From the NCBI GenBank assembly GCA_003278925.1, contig QCCN01000001.1, positions 161,213 through 225,212 of the forward strand: a stretch of 64,000 nt of DNA. Reading direction: 5' to 3'. Origin of the DNA: Prochlorococcus sp. AG-347-L17 (lineage in GTDB: Bacteria; Cyanobacteriota; Cyanobacteriia; PCC-6307; Cyanobiaceae). Made by a program: the position numbers and the translations under genes. Shown in pieces: positions 55,289 through 64,000 of this stretch (within the stretch, counting starts at the first letter, position 1; each line of letters opens with the position of its first letter). The notes beneath the pieces were generated by a model. It searched no databases. It saw nothing but the letters and a program-made list of their open reading frames with translations, and was not told the origin of the DNA.

Positions 55289-56476
55289 ATGGCTCAGCTA
55301 GAGACTAGAACAGAACCAATGGTGGTCAATTTTGGCCCTCACCATCCTTCAATGCATGGGGTTTTAAGGTTAGTTGTAACTCTTGATGGTGAGAATGTCA
55401 TTGATTGTGAGCCAGTAATTGGATATTTACATAGAGGAATGGAAAAGATAGCTGAAAATAGAACAAATGTAATGTATGTCCCTTATGTAAGCAGAATGGA
55501 TTATGCAGCAGGAATGTTTTATGAAGCTATTGTAGTAAATGCTCCTGAAAGATTAGCTAATATTCCAGTTCCCAAAAGAGCTAGTTACATCAGAGTTCTT
55601 ATGCTCGAACTTAATCGTATTGCTAATCATCTTTTATGGCTTGGTCCCTTTTTAGCAGACGTGGGAGCTCAAACTCCATTTTTCTATATTTTTAGAGAAA
55701 GAGAGATGATCTATGATCTCTGGGAAGCTGCTACTGGACAAAGGCTAATAAATAATAATTTCTTTAGGATAGGAGGTGTCGCATGTGATCTCCCATACGG
55801 ATGGTTAGAAAAATGTATAGACTTTTGCGATTGGTTTGGTCCTAAGATAGATGAATACGAAAAATTAATTACAAATAATCCAATTTTTAGAAAAAGAATT
55901 GAAGGTCTAGGAACAATACAAAGAGACCAGGCAATTAATTGGTCTTTGTCTGGGCCAATGCTTAGAGCTTCTGGAGTTTCCTGGGATTTAAGGAAAGTCG
56001 ATAGTTATGAATGTTATGACGATTTTGATTGGCAGATTGCTTCGGAAAAAGAAGGAGATTGTTATGCGAGATATCGAGTAAGAGTTGAAGAGATGAGACA
56101 ATCACTAAGCATCATTCGCCAAGCCTGCAAAATGATTCCAGGAGGTCCAACAGAAAATTTAGAAGCTCAAAGAATGTCGACTGAAGATAAGAAAAGTGAA
56201 ATATTTGGTATTGACTATCAATATGTAGCTAAGAAGGTTGCTCCAACTTTTAAAATTCCTAACGGAGAATTATATACAAGATTAGAGTCCGGCAAAGGAG
56301 AAATAGGTGTATTTATTCAAGGAAATAATGAAGTTACCCCATGGAGATTTAAAATCAGAGCAGCTGATTTAAATAATCTGCAAATCTTGCCTCATATTCT
56401 TAAAGGCGCCAAAATCGCTGATATTATGGCAATCCTTGGTTCAATAGATGTCATTATGGGATCTGTTGATAGATAA
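55289..56476 (+). CDS. ndhH: NDH-1 subunit H, 49 kDa-type (NdhH)
   Basis: 395 aa. '[22 protein letters not shown]', '[15 protein letters not shown]', '[29 protein letters not shown]' and 'EFFDRILDVGGAS'-equivalent region ('[16 protein letters not shown]') are NuoD/NdhH signatures near the quinone site. It is a core peripheral-arm subunit. The '[10 protein letters not shown]' end is full length. It is followed 9 nt later by the DHNA-CoA thioesterase gene, so quinone-use and quinone-synthesis genes abut. Confidence 0.96.
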   Translation: MAQLETRTEPMVVNFGPHHPSMHGVLRLVVTLDGENVIDCEPVIGYLHRGMEKIAENRTNVMYVPYVSRMDYAAGMFYEAIVVNAPERLANIPVPKRASYIRVLMLELNRIANHLLWLGPFLADVGAQTPFFYIFREREMIYDLWEAATGQRLINNNFFRIGGVACDLPYGWLEKCIDFCDWFGPKIDEYEKLITNNPIFRKRIEGLGTIQRDQAINWSLSGPMLRASGVSWDLRKVDSYECYDDFDWQIASEKEGDCYARYRVRVEEMRQSLSIIRQACKMIPGGPTENLEAQRMSTEDKKSEIFGIDYQYVAKKVAPTFKIPNGELYTRLESGKGEIGVFIQGNNEVTPWRFKIRAADLNNLQILPHILKGAKIADIMAILGSIDVIMGSVDR

Positions 56477-56485
56477 TTTCTTTAA

Positions 56486-56938
<453 letters not shown>

Positions 56939-56941
56939 TTA

Positions 56942-58144
56942 TTATTTTTTAAATTTATAGTTTATTTTTTCTGTAATGCTATTTTTGTTTTTAACAATCC
57001 ACTTTTCAGGCTTTTCATGTTTAGGCCAACTTTGAGAAAAATTTTTTAATAAATTTAAAGAAATTTCAATATTTTTATCATTTGTAAGTTCTCTAAATTC
57101 AACTATTACTTTAATTTTATTTCCCCATAATTTGTTAGATACTTTCGCAATAATGAATTTATTAATTGGGATATTTTCTTTCATAATGAAATCATTTAAT
57201 CTAGATTCAATTACTTCAGGGAAAACAACTTCTCCTCCTGAATTAAAGGCATTATCACTTCTTCCAACAAATTTTAAATAGTAAGAATTATTGATTTGCT
57301 TAATTTCACCTAAATCACTTGTTTGCCACCACCCATTTTTATTTTTGAAATTTTCAGTTTTTAAAGAATCTATTATTTCGATTCCAATTCTGGCTGATTT
57401 TATTTCGATTAATCCTTGTGAGTTAATTCTTATTTTTGTATCAGGAAGTATTTCTCCAACATTTTTAAAACCCATTAAGAATTCTTTTGGTTTTAAACTC
57501 GTAACCATTGCTGCTGTTTCAGTTGCGCCGTAACAAGGTGCTAATTTTATTTTTTCTTTTATACATTGTTCTGCAGTTTCGTCTGAAATTGAAGCTCCAC
57601 CTACCCAAATTAGATCAAAAATTTTTAGCCAACTGATTCCATCTTTTTGAGCTAAAAGTCTTTGTAATTGGGTAGGTACTAATGATGTAATCAAGTGTTT
57701 TTTGTTTTTTTTAAATTTAATTGTGAAAAGTAAAAGTTCTCGAGTTTTTTTTATCAAATTCGGAGAAATATTAATACAATCACATCCCCAAGTTTGACTT
57801 CTAAAAATTGGCATTAATCCACTTATATGGTTCAGGGGTAAAGTATTTAAAATTAAGCAGTTTTGTAATTCAAATCCTTGCTCTATTAGCCATTGACCTG
57901 ATGTAGTTGCAGATAATTTAAGATTATTTAAATGGTGAAAACATTGTCTCGGTTTTCCAGAACTCCCACTACTGTTTAAGATAATTGCTGGCCCATTTTC
58001 AGTAATTGAATCTAATACATCTTTGTCTTCATAAAATTTGTTTTTTACATAAATAATTTTCTTATCTCTAATTTTTTCAATAATTTTTTCTACAGATTGA
58101 GTTTCGTTATTTTCAACTTCAATAGTATGAACTTTATTTTTCAT
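56942..58144 (-). CDS. menE: O-succinylbenzoate-CoA ligase
   Basis: 400 aa from ATG 58144, which overlaps the menC stop as ATGA; an ATG 12 nt upstream is possible but less fitting. ANL-superfamily adenylating enzyme: P-loop 'NSSGSSGKPR', 'LNTLPLNHISGLMPIFRSQ', 'LIWVGGASISDETAEQC', 'APCYGATETAAMVT' and 'WWQTSDLGEI'. It activates O-succinylbenzoate for ring closure by MenB. It is somewhat shorter than many MenE proteins (450 or so). It is last in the menA-menC-menE operon. Confidence 0.92.
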   Translation of the reverse strand: MKNKVHTIEVENNETQSVEKIIEKIRDKKIIYVKNKFYEDKDVLDSITENGPAIILNSSGSSGKPRQCFHHLNNLKLSATTSGQWLIEQGFELQNCLILNTLPLNHISGLMPIFRSQTWGCDCINISPNLIKKTRELLLFTIKFKKNKKHLITSLVPTQLQRLLAQKDGISWLKIFDLIWVGGASISDETAEQCIKEKIKLAPCYGATETAAMVTSLKPKEFLMGFKNVGEILPDTKIRINSQGLIEIKSARIGIEIIDSLKTENFKNKNGWWQTSDLGEIKQINNSYYLKFVGRSDNAFNSGGEVVFPEVIESRLNDFIMKENIPINKFIIAKVSNKLWGNKIKVIVEFRELTNDKNIEISLNLLKNFSQSWPKHEKPEKWIVKNKNSITEKINYKFKK

Positions 58145-59106
58145 AGTTGATCCCATATCGTTTTTGCTTCATTTAAAAATAGAAACGAATTAGGGAATTT
58201 ATTCATTGCTAAACCAGGAACTTTTGGTGTTGGTCCTTGTAATTGTAGAGAAGATAAATGATGGAGCCATCTCTTTCCTATTCCAGTTTCAAATGAGGTA
58301 CTTATAGATATTAAAGCTTTTTTATTTTCTAATTCTCTTAAAAGCTTAACTGGATTATTTTCTTGAGAAGGCCTTCTAATTTGCCAACCCTTCCACTCAT
58401 CAATCAAAGTTGGAAATTTTAAAAGTGATTCGTCTAAAGCTATTGGAATTTTTTTGTTTAGTTCTGTCAGTCCATCAATATCATCAACACAGAGAGGTTG
58501 TTCTAACCAATCTATATTTTTATTATCTTTCAAAATATCAGCCCATCTATTAGCTATCTCTCTTCCCCAAGAACCATTAGCATCTATTCTTAACTTAATA
58601 TTATTACCTATTTTGCTTAAAATTTCTTCTAATTTTGCTTCTTCCTCATGGTTATTTTTTAGTGCTACTTTCCATTTTAAGGTTAATGATTTTCCAATAT
58701 CACAATGTCTTTTTTTAATATCATTTAGATCTGAAACTACATTTTCATGATTTAACAATATGGCTGTTTTACCAATTTCATCAAAGTAGTAGTTTTCTTT
58801 AAAAATTATTTTTCCATTAATCTCAGCTAATGCAGAATTTATTGCAGATTGAATGCATGGGTGAAAAATATTTATTTGCTCAGGTAAATTAAATTCCTCT
58901 ATATACTCAGGGATCATATCTAGTTGTTTCGCACACTTTTTTAAGTCTTTTTTATGTAGCGGTGAAACTTCTCCAAACCCTATTTTTTTATCATTACTTA
59001 TTAGTTTAATTATCCAACCCGATTTTGTATGGTAATTGGTTTTAGAATTTTCTACTTTGGCCGATAACTTAAAGCTATAAGATTTTTTTTGAAATATTAA
59101 GTTCAT
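58141..59106 (-). CDS. menC: O-succinylbenzoate synthase
   Basis: 321 aa enolase-superfamily enzyme. Catalytic Lys144/Lys146 are in 'LKWKV', metal ligands are Asp174 ('LRIDANGSW'), Glu202 ('WLEQPL') and Asp225 ('IALDESL'), and 'SISTSFETGIGKRW' follows. It dehydrates SHCHC to O-succinylbenzoate. The start overlaps the menA stop (TAATG) and its stop overlaps menE (ATGA), a tightly coupled operon. Confidence 0.93.
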   Translation of the reverse strand: MNLIFQKKSYSFKLSAKVENSKTNYHTKSGWIIKLISNDKKIGFGEVSPLHKKDLKKCAKQLDMIPEYIEEFNLPEQINIFHPCIQSAINSALAEINGKIIFKENYYFDEIGKTAILLNHENVVSDLNDIKKRHCDIGKSLTLKWKVALKNNHEEEAKLEEILSKIGNNIKLRIDANGSWGREIANRWADILKDNKNIDWLEQPLCVDDIDGLTELNKKIPIALDESLLKFPTLIDEWKGWQIRRPSQENNPVKLLRELENKKALISISTSFETGIGKRWLHHLSSLQLQGPTPKVPGLAMNKFPNSFLFLNEAKTIWDQL

Positions 59107-60020
59107 TAATTTAGCAAGTAATTAAATATTAATCCTGTGATTAAACCAATTCCATTAAGAGTTTGAAATTTTATTGCGATGAATTTGCAATTTTTTATTG
59201 CAGAAGGTTTTGCATACGAAGATTTTAATAAATTTATAAGTCTTGTTGCTTGAGGGAAACTAAGCAAATAAAGGATGCAAAAAACTGGAATAAATCCACA
59301 AACTATTGTGAAAAGTTGAAAAATATATATTGTAAAAATTATCCAAGGCACAAATTGAGAACCTTTTTTTGCCCCTAAGCGAACTAAAGGTGAATTTTTC
59401 CCATGCTTTTTATCTTCAGAAATTTGATGAAAATGAGAACAAAATAACACAAGAGTTGTTGCCAAGGAAGGTCCTGAACCAAGTAATAAAGAAACTTTCC
59501 ATGGAATATCTTCGAAGTAAATATTAGATGGATTTATCGCAATTAAGACTGCAGAGTACGCAAAAGGTCCAAATGCAAGCCAGCATAATGGTTCTCCTAA
59601 ACCTTGATAGCCTAATCTAAAAGGAGGACCTTGATATAAGTATCCTAAGAAGCAGCAAGCTGCCACCAAAATAAAAATGTTTATACTTGTTGATACTGAA
59701 ATAATTAAAATTATTAATAAACCAATAACTAAAGATGTATATGCAATAAATGAAATTATTTTTTTATTTTTTACAAGATTTACAATTGAATGGAATTTAA
59801 ATTCATCGATTCCTGTTTCTGCGTCGTATAAATCATTAGTTAGATTTTCCCAAAGTAATATCAAAATTGCAGCTAAAGTAAATGAAATCAAATTATAAAT
59901 TTTTACCTCTTCATATTGATTGAGCAAGTAAGCCCCTGTTATTAAAACTGGAAGTATGGCCACAGAATAAAGAGGCCATTTTATTGCATTTTTCCATAAT
60001 TTTTTTTTATCTTCGTCCAT
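59106..60020 (-). CDS. menA: 1,4-Dihydroxy-2-naphthoate phytyltransferase
   Basis: 304 aa UbiA-family prenyltransferase with about eight membrane helices. The first Asp-rich motif is 'NDLYDAETGIDEF' (62-74), and the second, 'HFHQISEDKKHGKNSPLVRLG', follows. It attaches phytyl diphosphate to DHNA, giving demethylphylloquinone in the membrane. It is first in the menA-menC-menE operon and divergent from menF with a 101-bp spacer. Confidence 0.93.
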   Translation of the reverse strand: MDEDKKKLWKNAIKWPLYSVAILPVLITGAYLLNQYEEVKIYNLISFTLAAILILLWENLTNDLYDAETGIDEFKFHSIVNLVKNKKIISFIAYTSLVIGLLIILIISVSTSINIFILVAACCFLGYLYQGPPFRLGYQGLGEPLCWLAFGPFAYSAVLIAINPSNIYFEDIPWKVSLLLGSGPSLATTLVLFCSHFHQISEDKKHGKNSPLVRLGAKKGSQFVPWIIFTIYIFQLFTIVCGFIPVFCILYLLSFPQATRLINLLKSSYAKPSAIKNCKFIAIKFQTLNGIGLITGLIFNYLLN

Positions 60021-60121
60021 TTTTAATTAACACGCAAAATTAGATAATTATTGGATGTAGTTTATAAATTGAGTTACATTTTTTACTTTATTGCATCATT
60101 TTTAGTTATTTTCAATAAGTA

Positions 60122-61534
60122 ATGAAAAATGATTTAAACTTAACAGATTTTTTAAAAGATGTATTTTCCTCTTTCGATAAGAAAGTTGAAAATTCTGGAT
60201 TAGTAAGTATTTGTGTTGAGATTCCTTGTATTGATTTATTTCAAGTTTATGAATTGTTAATAAATCAATATCCGTTTTCTTCATTTTGGGAGGAATCTGA
60301 TGGTATTTCATATATAGCTTTCGAGAAGTGTAAATATGTTACTCTGGATGGCCCAAAAAGATTTGAGGTAGCAAAAGAGTTCAATTCTGAGAATTTTAAA
60401 AATTTAATTAACTTAACTAATGAATCGCATAATTCTGCACTTTCAAAAATAATTTATTTATTTTCTTTCTCTGAAAATTTGAATAATAAGAATTTACCTT
60501 CAGATATTCCTAGTTTGGAAGCAATTTTGCCAAAAATATTAATTACTAAAAGTGGCAAGAATTGCTGGTTAAGAATCAATGGTCATGTTGAAGGTAAATC
60601 ATCATTAAGAACATTAATTGAAGAAATATGGACAATTAGAAATCAAGTTATTAATTCTGGCTCAGAATTAATAAAATCATCTGGCTTAAAAACTAGTTTT
60701 GATTCCCCTTTTGTTGATGATTTCTCACGCTCCTTAGAAACTACTCAAACAAACATGAAAAAAGTAGTAAATAGAGGAATTCAATTAGTAGAGAAAGATA
60801 TCCTCGAAAAGATAGTTTTAGCGAATAGGATTAAAATAAAACTTAAAAATAAATTAGATTTAGTAGAAATTTTAAAAAGATTTAAAAAAAAGCAACCAAA
60901 TACATGTAGATACGTTTGGAAAAGGAATAGTAAGGATATTTTGTTTGGAGCATCTCCAGAAAAATTATTTTCTTTCTCTAAACCTAATTTAACTTTAGAG
61001 GCTCTTGCTGGAACTATCTCTACCAATTCAAATTTTAAGAAACTCCTAAAAAGTACTAAAGACTTAAAGGAACATAATTATGTAATACAACATTTGATTA
61101 AATCTTTAGAAGTTTCAAAAATAACAAACTTTAAAAAAAGTGATATCAAGGTAAATTCATTTGGAGATATTTCTCATTTGCAAACACTCATTTTCTCTAA
61201 AGTTGAAAATATTTGTCCTTTTGAATTGCTTAAAAACTTACATCCATCTCCAGCTGTTTGTGGATACCCAAAAAATGCAGCATTGGATTGGATAAACACT
61301 CTTGAGTCTTTTCCTAGAGGAAATTATGCTTCTCCAATGGGTTGGGTTGATTCATCAGGCAATGCTTCATTTCTTTTGGCAATAAGAGGCGCAAGATGTA
61401 TTGAAGAAAATATTGAATTTACTGCAGGTTCAGGTATAGTTTCTGGCTCCGTTTTAGAGAAAGAAATAGATGAGATTAAATTAAAATTTGAATCTATAGT
61501 AAAACAGATATTTTGCGCTAGAAACCCTAGATAA
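60122..61534 (+). CDS. menF: Isochorismate synthase
   Basis: 470 aa. The C-terminal chorismate-binding domain (about 205-465) is clear: '[19 protein letters not shown]', '[12 protein letters not shown]', 'LEALAGTI', '[12 protein letters not shown]', '[19 protein letters not shown]' and '[17 protein letters not shown]'. It converts chorismate to isochorismate, the first committed step to phylloquinone. The variable N-terminal part is less conserved. It faces away from menA. It converges with gshB, overlapping 8 nt. menD and menB are not in the window. Confidence 0.92.
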   Translation: MKNDLNLTDFLKDVFSSFDKKVENSGLVSICVEIPCIDLFQVYELLINQYPFSSFWEESDGISYIAFEKCKYVTLDGPKRFEVAKEFNSENFKNLINLTNESHNSALSKIIYLFSFSENLNNKNLPSDIPSLEAILPKILITKSGKNCWLRINGHVEGKSSLRTLIEEIWTIRNQVINSGSELIKSSGLKTSFDSPFVDDFSRSLETTQTNMKKVVNRGIQLVEKDILEKIVLANRIKIKLKNKLDLVEILKRFKKKQPNTCRYVWKRNSKDILFGASPEKLFSFSKPNLTLEALAGTISTNSNFKKLLKSTKDLKEHNYVIQHLIKSLEVSKITNFKKSDIKVNSFGDISHLQTLIFSKVENICPFELLKNLHPSPAVCGYPKNAALDWINTLESFPRGNYASPMGWVDSSGNASFLLAIRGARCIEENIEFTAGSGIVSGSVLEKEIDEIKLKFESIVKQIFCARNPR

Positions 61535-62450
61535 TTTCTACTAATTTTTCAATAACTTCCTCTGAAACATTTTTATTGGATAAATTTTCTATTTCTCTTA
61601 AACCTGTTGGACTGGTTACATTAATCTCGCTGAGCATTCCATTTATTACATCAATACCTACAAAAAATAAACCCTCATCTTTGAAGTGTTGAGATAATTC
61701 TGAGCAGATACTTTTTTCTTTTTCTGTTAATAATGTGGGTTCAGCCTTGCCTCCCATCGCTAAATTACTCCTAAAATCGCCTCCTTGAGGAATCCTATTT
61801 ATTGATCCAATTGCTTCTCCGTTTACGATAATTATTCTTTTATCACCCTCTATGACTTCAGGAATAAATTTTTGCATCATAACGGGTAATTCTTCTTGAG
61901 AAGTGATTAATTCAATGATTGATTTAATTCCTGGAGAATTTTTATTTATCCTTATAACACCTTGACCACCTTTTCCTCCTAGAGGTTTTATAACTACTTC
62001 ATTATTTATATTTGCAAAATTAATAAGATCTTTTACCTTATTCGCAACTATTGTAGGTGCCATTAAGTGGCTGTATCTTAAAGCACCTAGCTTTTCATTC
62101 CACGCTCTTAACGATGAGGGTTTGTTTATTACTTTTACTCCTTTTCTTTCGGCAACTTCTAAAAGATGGGTTGCATATAAATAAGCCTCATTTACAGGAG
62201 GATCTTTTCTCATCCAAATGCAATTAAATTCGGCGAGAGGTATGCAATCATTCTCTTTGAAAGAAATCCATGGAATTACTTCAACTTTTACGGAAGATGC
62301 CCATACTTCATCACCTCTAGCTTCCAGGTCTTGAGGAGTACAACTCCAGATTTCAATATTTTTTTTTGATGATGCTTGCATTAAAGCAGCAGTTGAATCT
62401 TTTAAGGGATTTATATTTTTAATTGGATCTATTACGAATAGAAATTTCAT
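61527..62450 (-). CDS. gshB: Glutathione synthetase
   Basis: 307 aa ATP-grasp enzyme. '[25 protein letters not shown]' start, '[24 protein letters not shown]', '[16 protein letters not shown]' (ATP loop), '[17 protein letters not shown]' and 'GLREIENL' near the end. It ligates gamma-glutamylcysteine and glycine. It lies 5 nt after grxC on the same strand, so the thiol and its user are co-transcribed. It converges with menF. Confidence 0.95.
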   Translation of the reverse strand: MKFLFVIDPIKNINPLKDSTAALMQASSKKNIEIWSCTPQDLEARGDEVWASSVKVEVIPWISFKENDCIPLAEFNCIWMRKDPPVNEAYLYATHLLEVAERKGVKVINKPSSLRAWNEKLGALRYSHLMAPTIVANKVKDLINFANINNEVVIKPLGGKGGQGVIRINKNSPGIKSIIELITSQEELPVMMQKFIPEVIEGDKRIIIVNGEAIGSINRIPQGGDFRSNLAMGGKAEPTLLTEKEKSICSELSQHFKDEGLFFVGIDVINGMLSEINVTSPTGLREIENLSNKNVSEEVIEKLVEII

Positions 62451-62455
62451 AAGAT

Positions 62456-62710
62456 CTAGTTTAATAATGCTTCTAATTTATTTTCATTTTCTAATGCGTA
62501 GAGATCATCGCAGCCTCCGATACCCTCATTATCTATAAATATTTGTGGTAATGTTCTTCTACCATCAGCTCTTTCAATCATTAATGCTCTGGCATCTTCG
62601 TCGCCATCTATTTTATATTCTGTAAAATTTACATTTTTTTTCTTGAGTAGTGATTTTGCTCGAATACAGAATGGGCAATATTGCCAAGTATAAATTTCAA
62701 CTTTGGACAT
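62456..62710 (-). CDS. grxC: Glutaredoxin (GrxC-like)
   Basis: 84 aa, dithiol glutaredoxin with Cys12-Pro-Phe-Cys15 active site, 'TLPQIFID' cis-Pro and 'GGCDDLYAL' glutathione-binding motif. Its size and 'CPFC' place it as the small bacterial GrxC type. It reduces disulfides with glutathione. It is upstream of gshB by 5 nt. Its start is 76 bp from the prfB start, divergent. Confidence 0.95.
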   Translation of the reverse strand: MSKVEIYTWQYCPFCIRAKSLLKKKNVNFTEYKIDGDEDARALMIERADGRRTLPQIFIDNEGIGGCDDLYALENENKLEALLN

Positions 62711-62786
62711 TTTTTTAAAATAATACTTAGTTTATACTATTAAACAAAAGTGCTTGTTAGATTATAAATAACGATTAAATTCTATT

Positions 62787-63909
62787 TTGATAGATATTAC
62801 AGATTTCAAAAAAGATCTTTCGGAACTAACCGAGCGCCTGGGTAATGCTCAGGATTGTCTTTGACGTTCCAAGATTAAAAGCGAAAAGGAAAGAGTTAGA
62901 GCAAATTTCTGCTCAGCCTGAATTTTGGGATAATCAAGAAGAAGCTAAAAAGCAAATGTTAATCCTTGATGATGTCAAAGCACAACTCGAATTGTTAGAT
63001 AAATGGAAAACTTTTATTTCTGATGCTAATGCTTCTCTTGAGCTTTATTCTCTAGAACCCGAAGAGGAAATGATTTTAGAATCGCAGCTGGGATTAAAGA
63101 AATTAAGAGAGAATTTGGATAAATGGGAATTTGAAAGATTGTTATGTGGTGAATACGATAAGAAAGGAGCAGTAGTTTCTATTAACGCAGGTGCGGGTGG
63201 AACAGATGCGCAGGATTGGGTAGAGATATTATTAAGAATGTACTCTAGATGGGCCGATAATAATCAAATGAGCCTTGTCATTAATGAATTATCTCACGGA
63301 GAAGAAGCAGGTATTAAAAGTGTAACGTTTGAAATTGATGGAAAATATGCATATGGCTATCTGCAACATGAAAAAGGAACTCATAGATTAGTAAGAATTT
63401 CTCCTTTTAATGCCAATGGCAAAAGACAAACCAGCTTTGCTGGGGTAGAGGTTATGCCAAAATTAGATGATAATATTTCACTTGATATACCTGAAAAAGA
63501 TTTAGAAATTACAACGAGTAGATCCGGTGGAGCTGGAGGACAAAATGTTAATAAAGTAGAAACAGCAGTGAGAATTGTTCATTTGCCTTCAGGGATTTCA
63601 GTAAGATGTACTCAAGAAAGATCTCAATTACAAAATAAAGAAAAAGCTATGTTACTTTTAAAGTCTAAACTATTAGTGATTGCTAAAGAACAACGAGCTG
63701 CTGAAGTCGCTGATATTAAAGGTGATATTGTGGAAGCTGCATGGGGCAATCAAATAAGAAATTATGTTTTCCATCCCTATCAAATGGTAAAAGATCTTAG
63801 GACTATGCAGGAGACTAACGAGTTAGATAGTGTTTTAGATGGTGGACTTGACCCATTTATTTATGAATTATTACGTATGAATATTTCTTCTAATGAATCT
63901 ATTGAATAA
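62787..63909 (+). CDS. prfB: Peptide chain release factor 2, expressed by programmed +1 frameshift
   Basis: About 373 aa. The zero frame starts at TTG 62787 and reads 25 codons ('[17 protein letters not shown]' region) to CTT 62859-62861, followed by TGA 62862-62864. Translation must skip one base and resume at GAC 62863, giving '...[21 protein letters not shown]', a normal RF2 N-terminus. The second part has '[18 protein letters not shown]', the GGQ motif in '[16 protein letters not shown]' and the codon-recognition region. RF2 recognises UAA and UGA. If RF2 is scarce, slow UGA reading favours the shift, so the gene is autoregulated. An ATG-like start at 62845 would give a truncated protein. 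Confidence 0.95.
62851..62865 (+). promoter_or_regulatory. prfB: prfB +1 frameshift site
   Basis: CTT TGA C (62859-62865) is the canonical RF2 shift site. An AGGA (62851-62854) four bases before the CTT can act as the internal Shine-Dalgarno element that promotes the slip. The two frames join to give a family-like protein. Confidence 0.92.
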
Positions 63910-63912
63910 CTA

Positions 63913-64000
63913 ATGGAAAATAAAAACGAAATTTTAGAAAAAAAAGTTTCTCCTCCAAGTTTTATAAAGCTTGCTATGAGAAATATGGTAAGGAAAGGCT
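63913..64000 (+). CDS. Unrecognised gene start, cut by the window edge
   Basis: ATG 63913 opens a frame of 29 whole codons to the right edge, 3 nt after the prfB stop and in the same direction. The visible part is Lys/Glu/Asn-rich, then 'PPSFIKLAMRNMVRKG', as in small basic proteins with a following membrane helix. I vaguely recall a small DUF3188-like membrane protein after prfB in this group, but cannot confirm. Likely one operon with prfB. Confidence 0.55.
   Translation, partial: MENKNEILEKKVSPPSFIKLAMRNMVRKG

Noticed and set aside
60102..60311. Minus-strand frame of 69 codons at the start of menF
   Set aside because: Antisense to menF N-terminus; no start context or conserved content.

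Overview
The window is a 64-kb piece of an A+T-rich, densely packed cyanobacterial chromosome. Gene content and order fit a high-light-adapted Prochlorococcus: small genes, very short spacers, NDH-1 subunits scattered among carotenoid, tetrapyrrole and phylloquinone genes, Ycf3 and Ycf34, RpaA and RpaB, and ChlM. I could not run a search, so the strain is not named. I support 78 protein genes, two of them cut by the window edges, one tRNA (tRNA-Asn) and a few regulatory or structural elements. I saw no rRNA, CRISPR array, transposase, integrase or prophage.

Layout. 0-13.4 kb: a DHFR-like reductase (partial) with a two-domain pterin synthase, aroK, a divergent CRR7-like/DUF6816 pair, a GST-like protein, rbfA-hemD, crtQ with an SRPBCC gene, an A-type Fe-S carrier, a TPR / LpxB-related / membrane-protein run, a SulA-like epimerase, ndhO, a J-domain protein, cysK, a UPF0367 gene and an orphan ABC ATPase. 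13.45-14.6 kb: the only loose stretch, with tRNA-Asn, a terminator, two A+T-rich spacers over 300 bp, a 23-bp direct repeat and one unrecognised gene. 14.6-26 kb: rpaA, a copper ATPase-tmk-holB operon, ycf3, radA, then rpaB-plsX-fabH-fabD-plsC. 26-33 kb: tsaB-like gene, ycf34, cca, an RRM protein, crtB-crtP and ndhM. 32-41 kb: a LysR regulator facing a Z-ISO (NnrU-like)-ndhF-ndhD run, scpA, a sugar nucleotidyltransferase, metF and a PedR-like regulator. 41-46.8 kb: the ndhA-I-G-E-nadK-CYTH operon and gltA. 46.9-55 kb: a hypothetical protein, rhodanese, trpB, SUI1, cysC, purE, chlM, a LuxR-type response regulator, a cysteine desulfurase and rsmH. 55-64 kb: ndhH, the phylloquinone genes (DHNA-CoA thioesterase, menE, menC, menA, menF), gshB-grxC and prfB.

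How the genes fit together. Nine NDH-1 subunits (O, M, F, D, E, G, I, A, H) plus a CRR7-like factor are here. crtB, crtP, a Z-ISO homologue and crtQ would take GGPP to the point where only CrtISO is missing before lycopene. hemD and chlM supply tetrapyrroles. Five genes serve phylloquinone. The regulators are RpaA, RpaB, a PedR-like LuxR protein, an RbcR/NdhR-type LysR protein and a REC-LuxR response regulator.

The most notable sequence-level observations are: a programmed +1 frameshift in prfB, which hides its true start; a 22-residue repeat in an unusual N-terminal extension of PlsX; a pterin synthase whose first domain lacks the catalytic histidine; two divergent genes whose start codons are one base apart; a PedR-like gene overlapped at its 3' end by a small antisense gene; and an scpA whose first usable start lies inside the conserved N-terminus. 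I found no clearly new multi-gene system. The best candidates for unexplored biology are the pterin pair, the PlsX extension and the tRNA-Asn islet.
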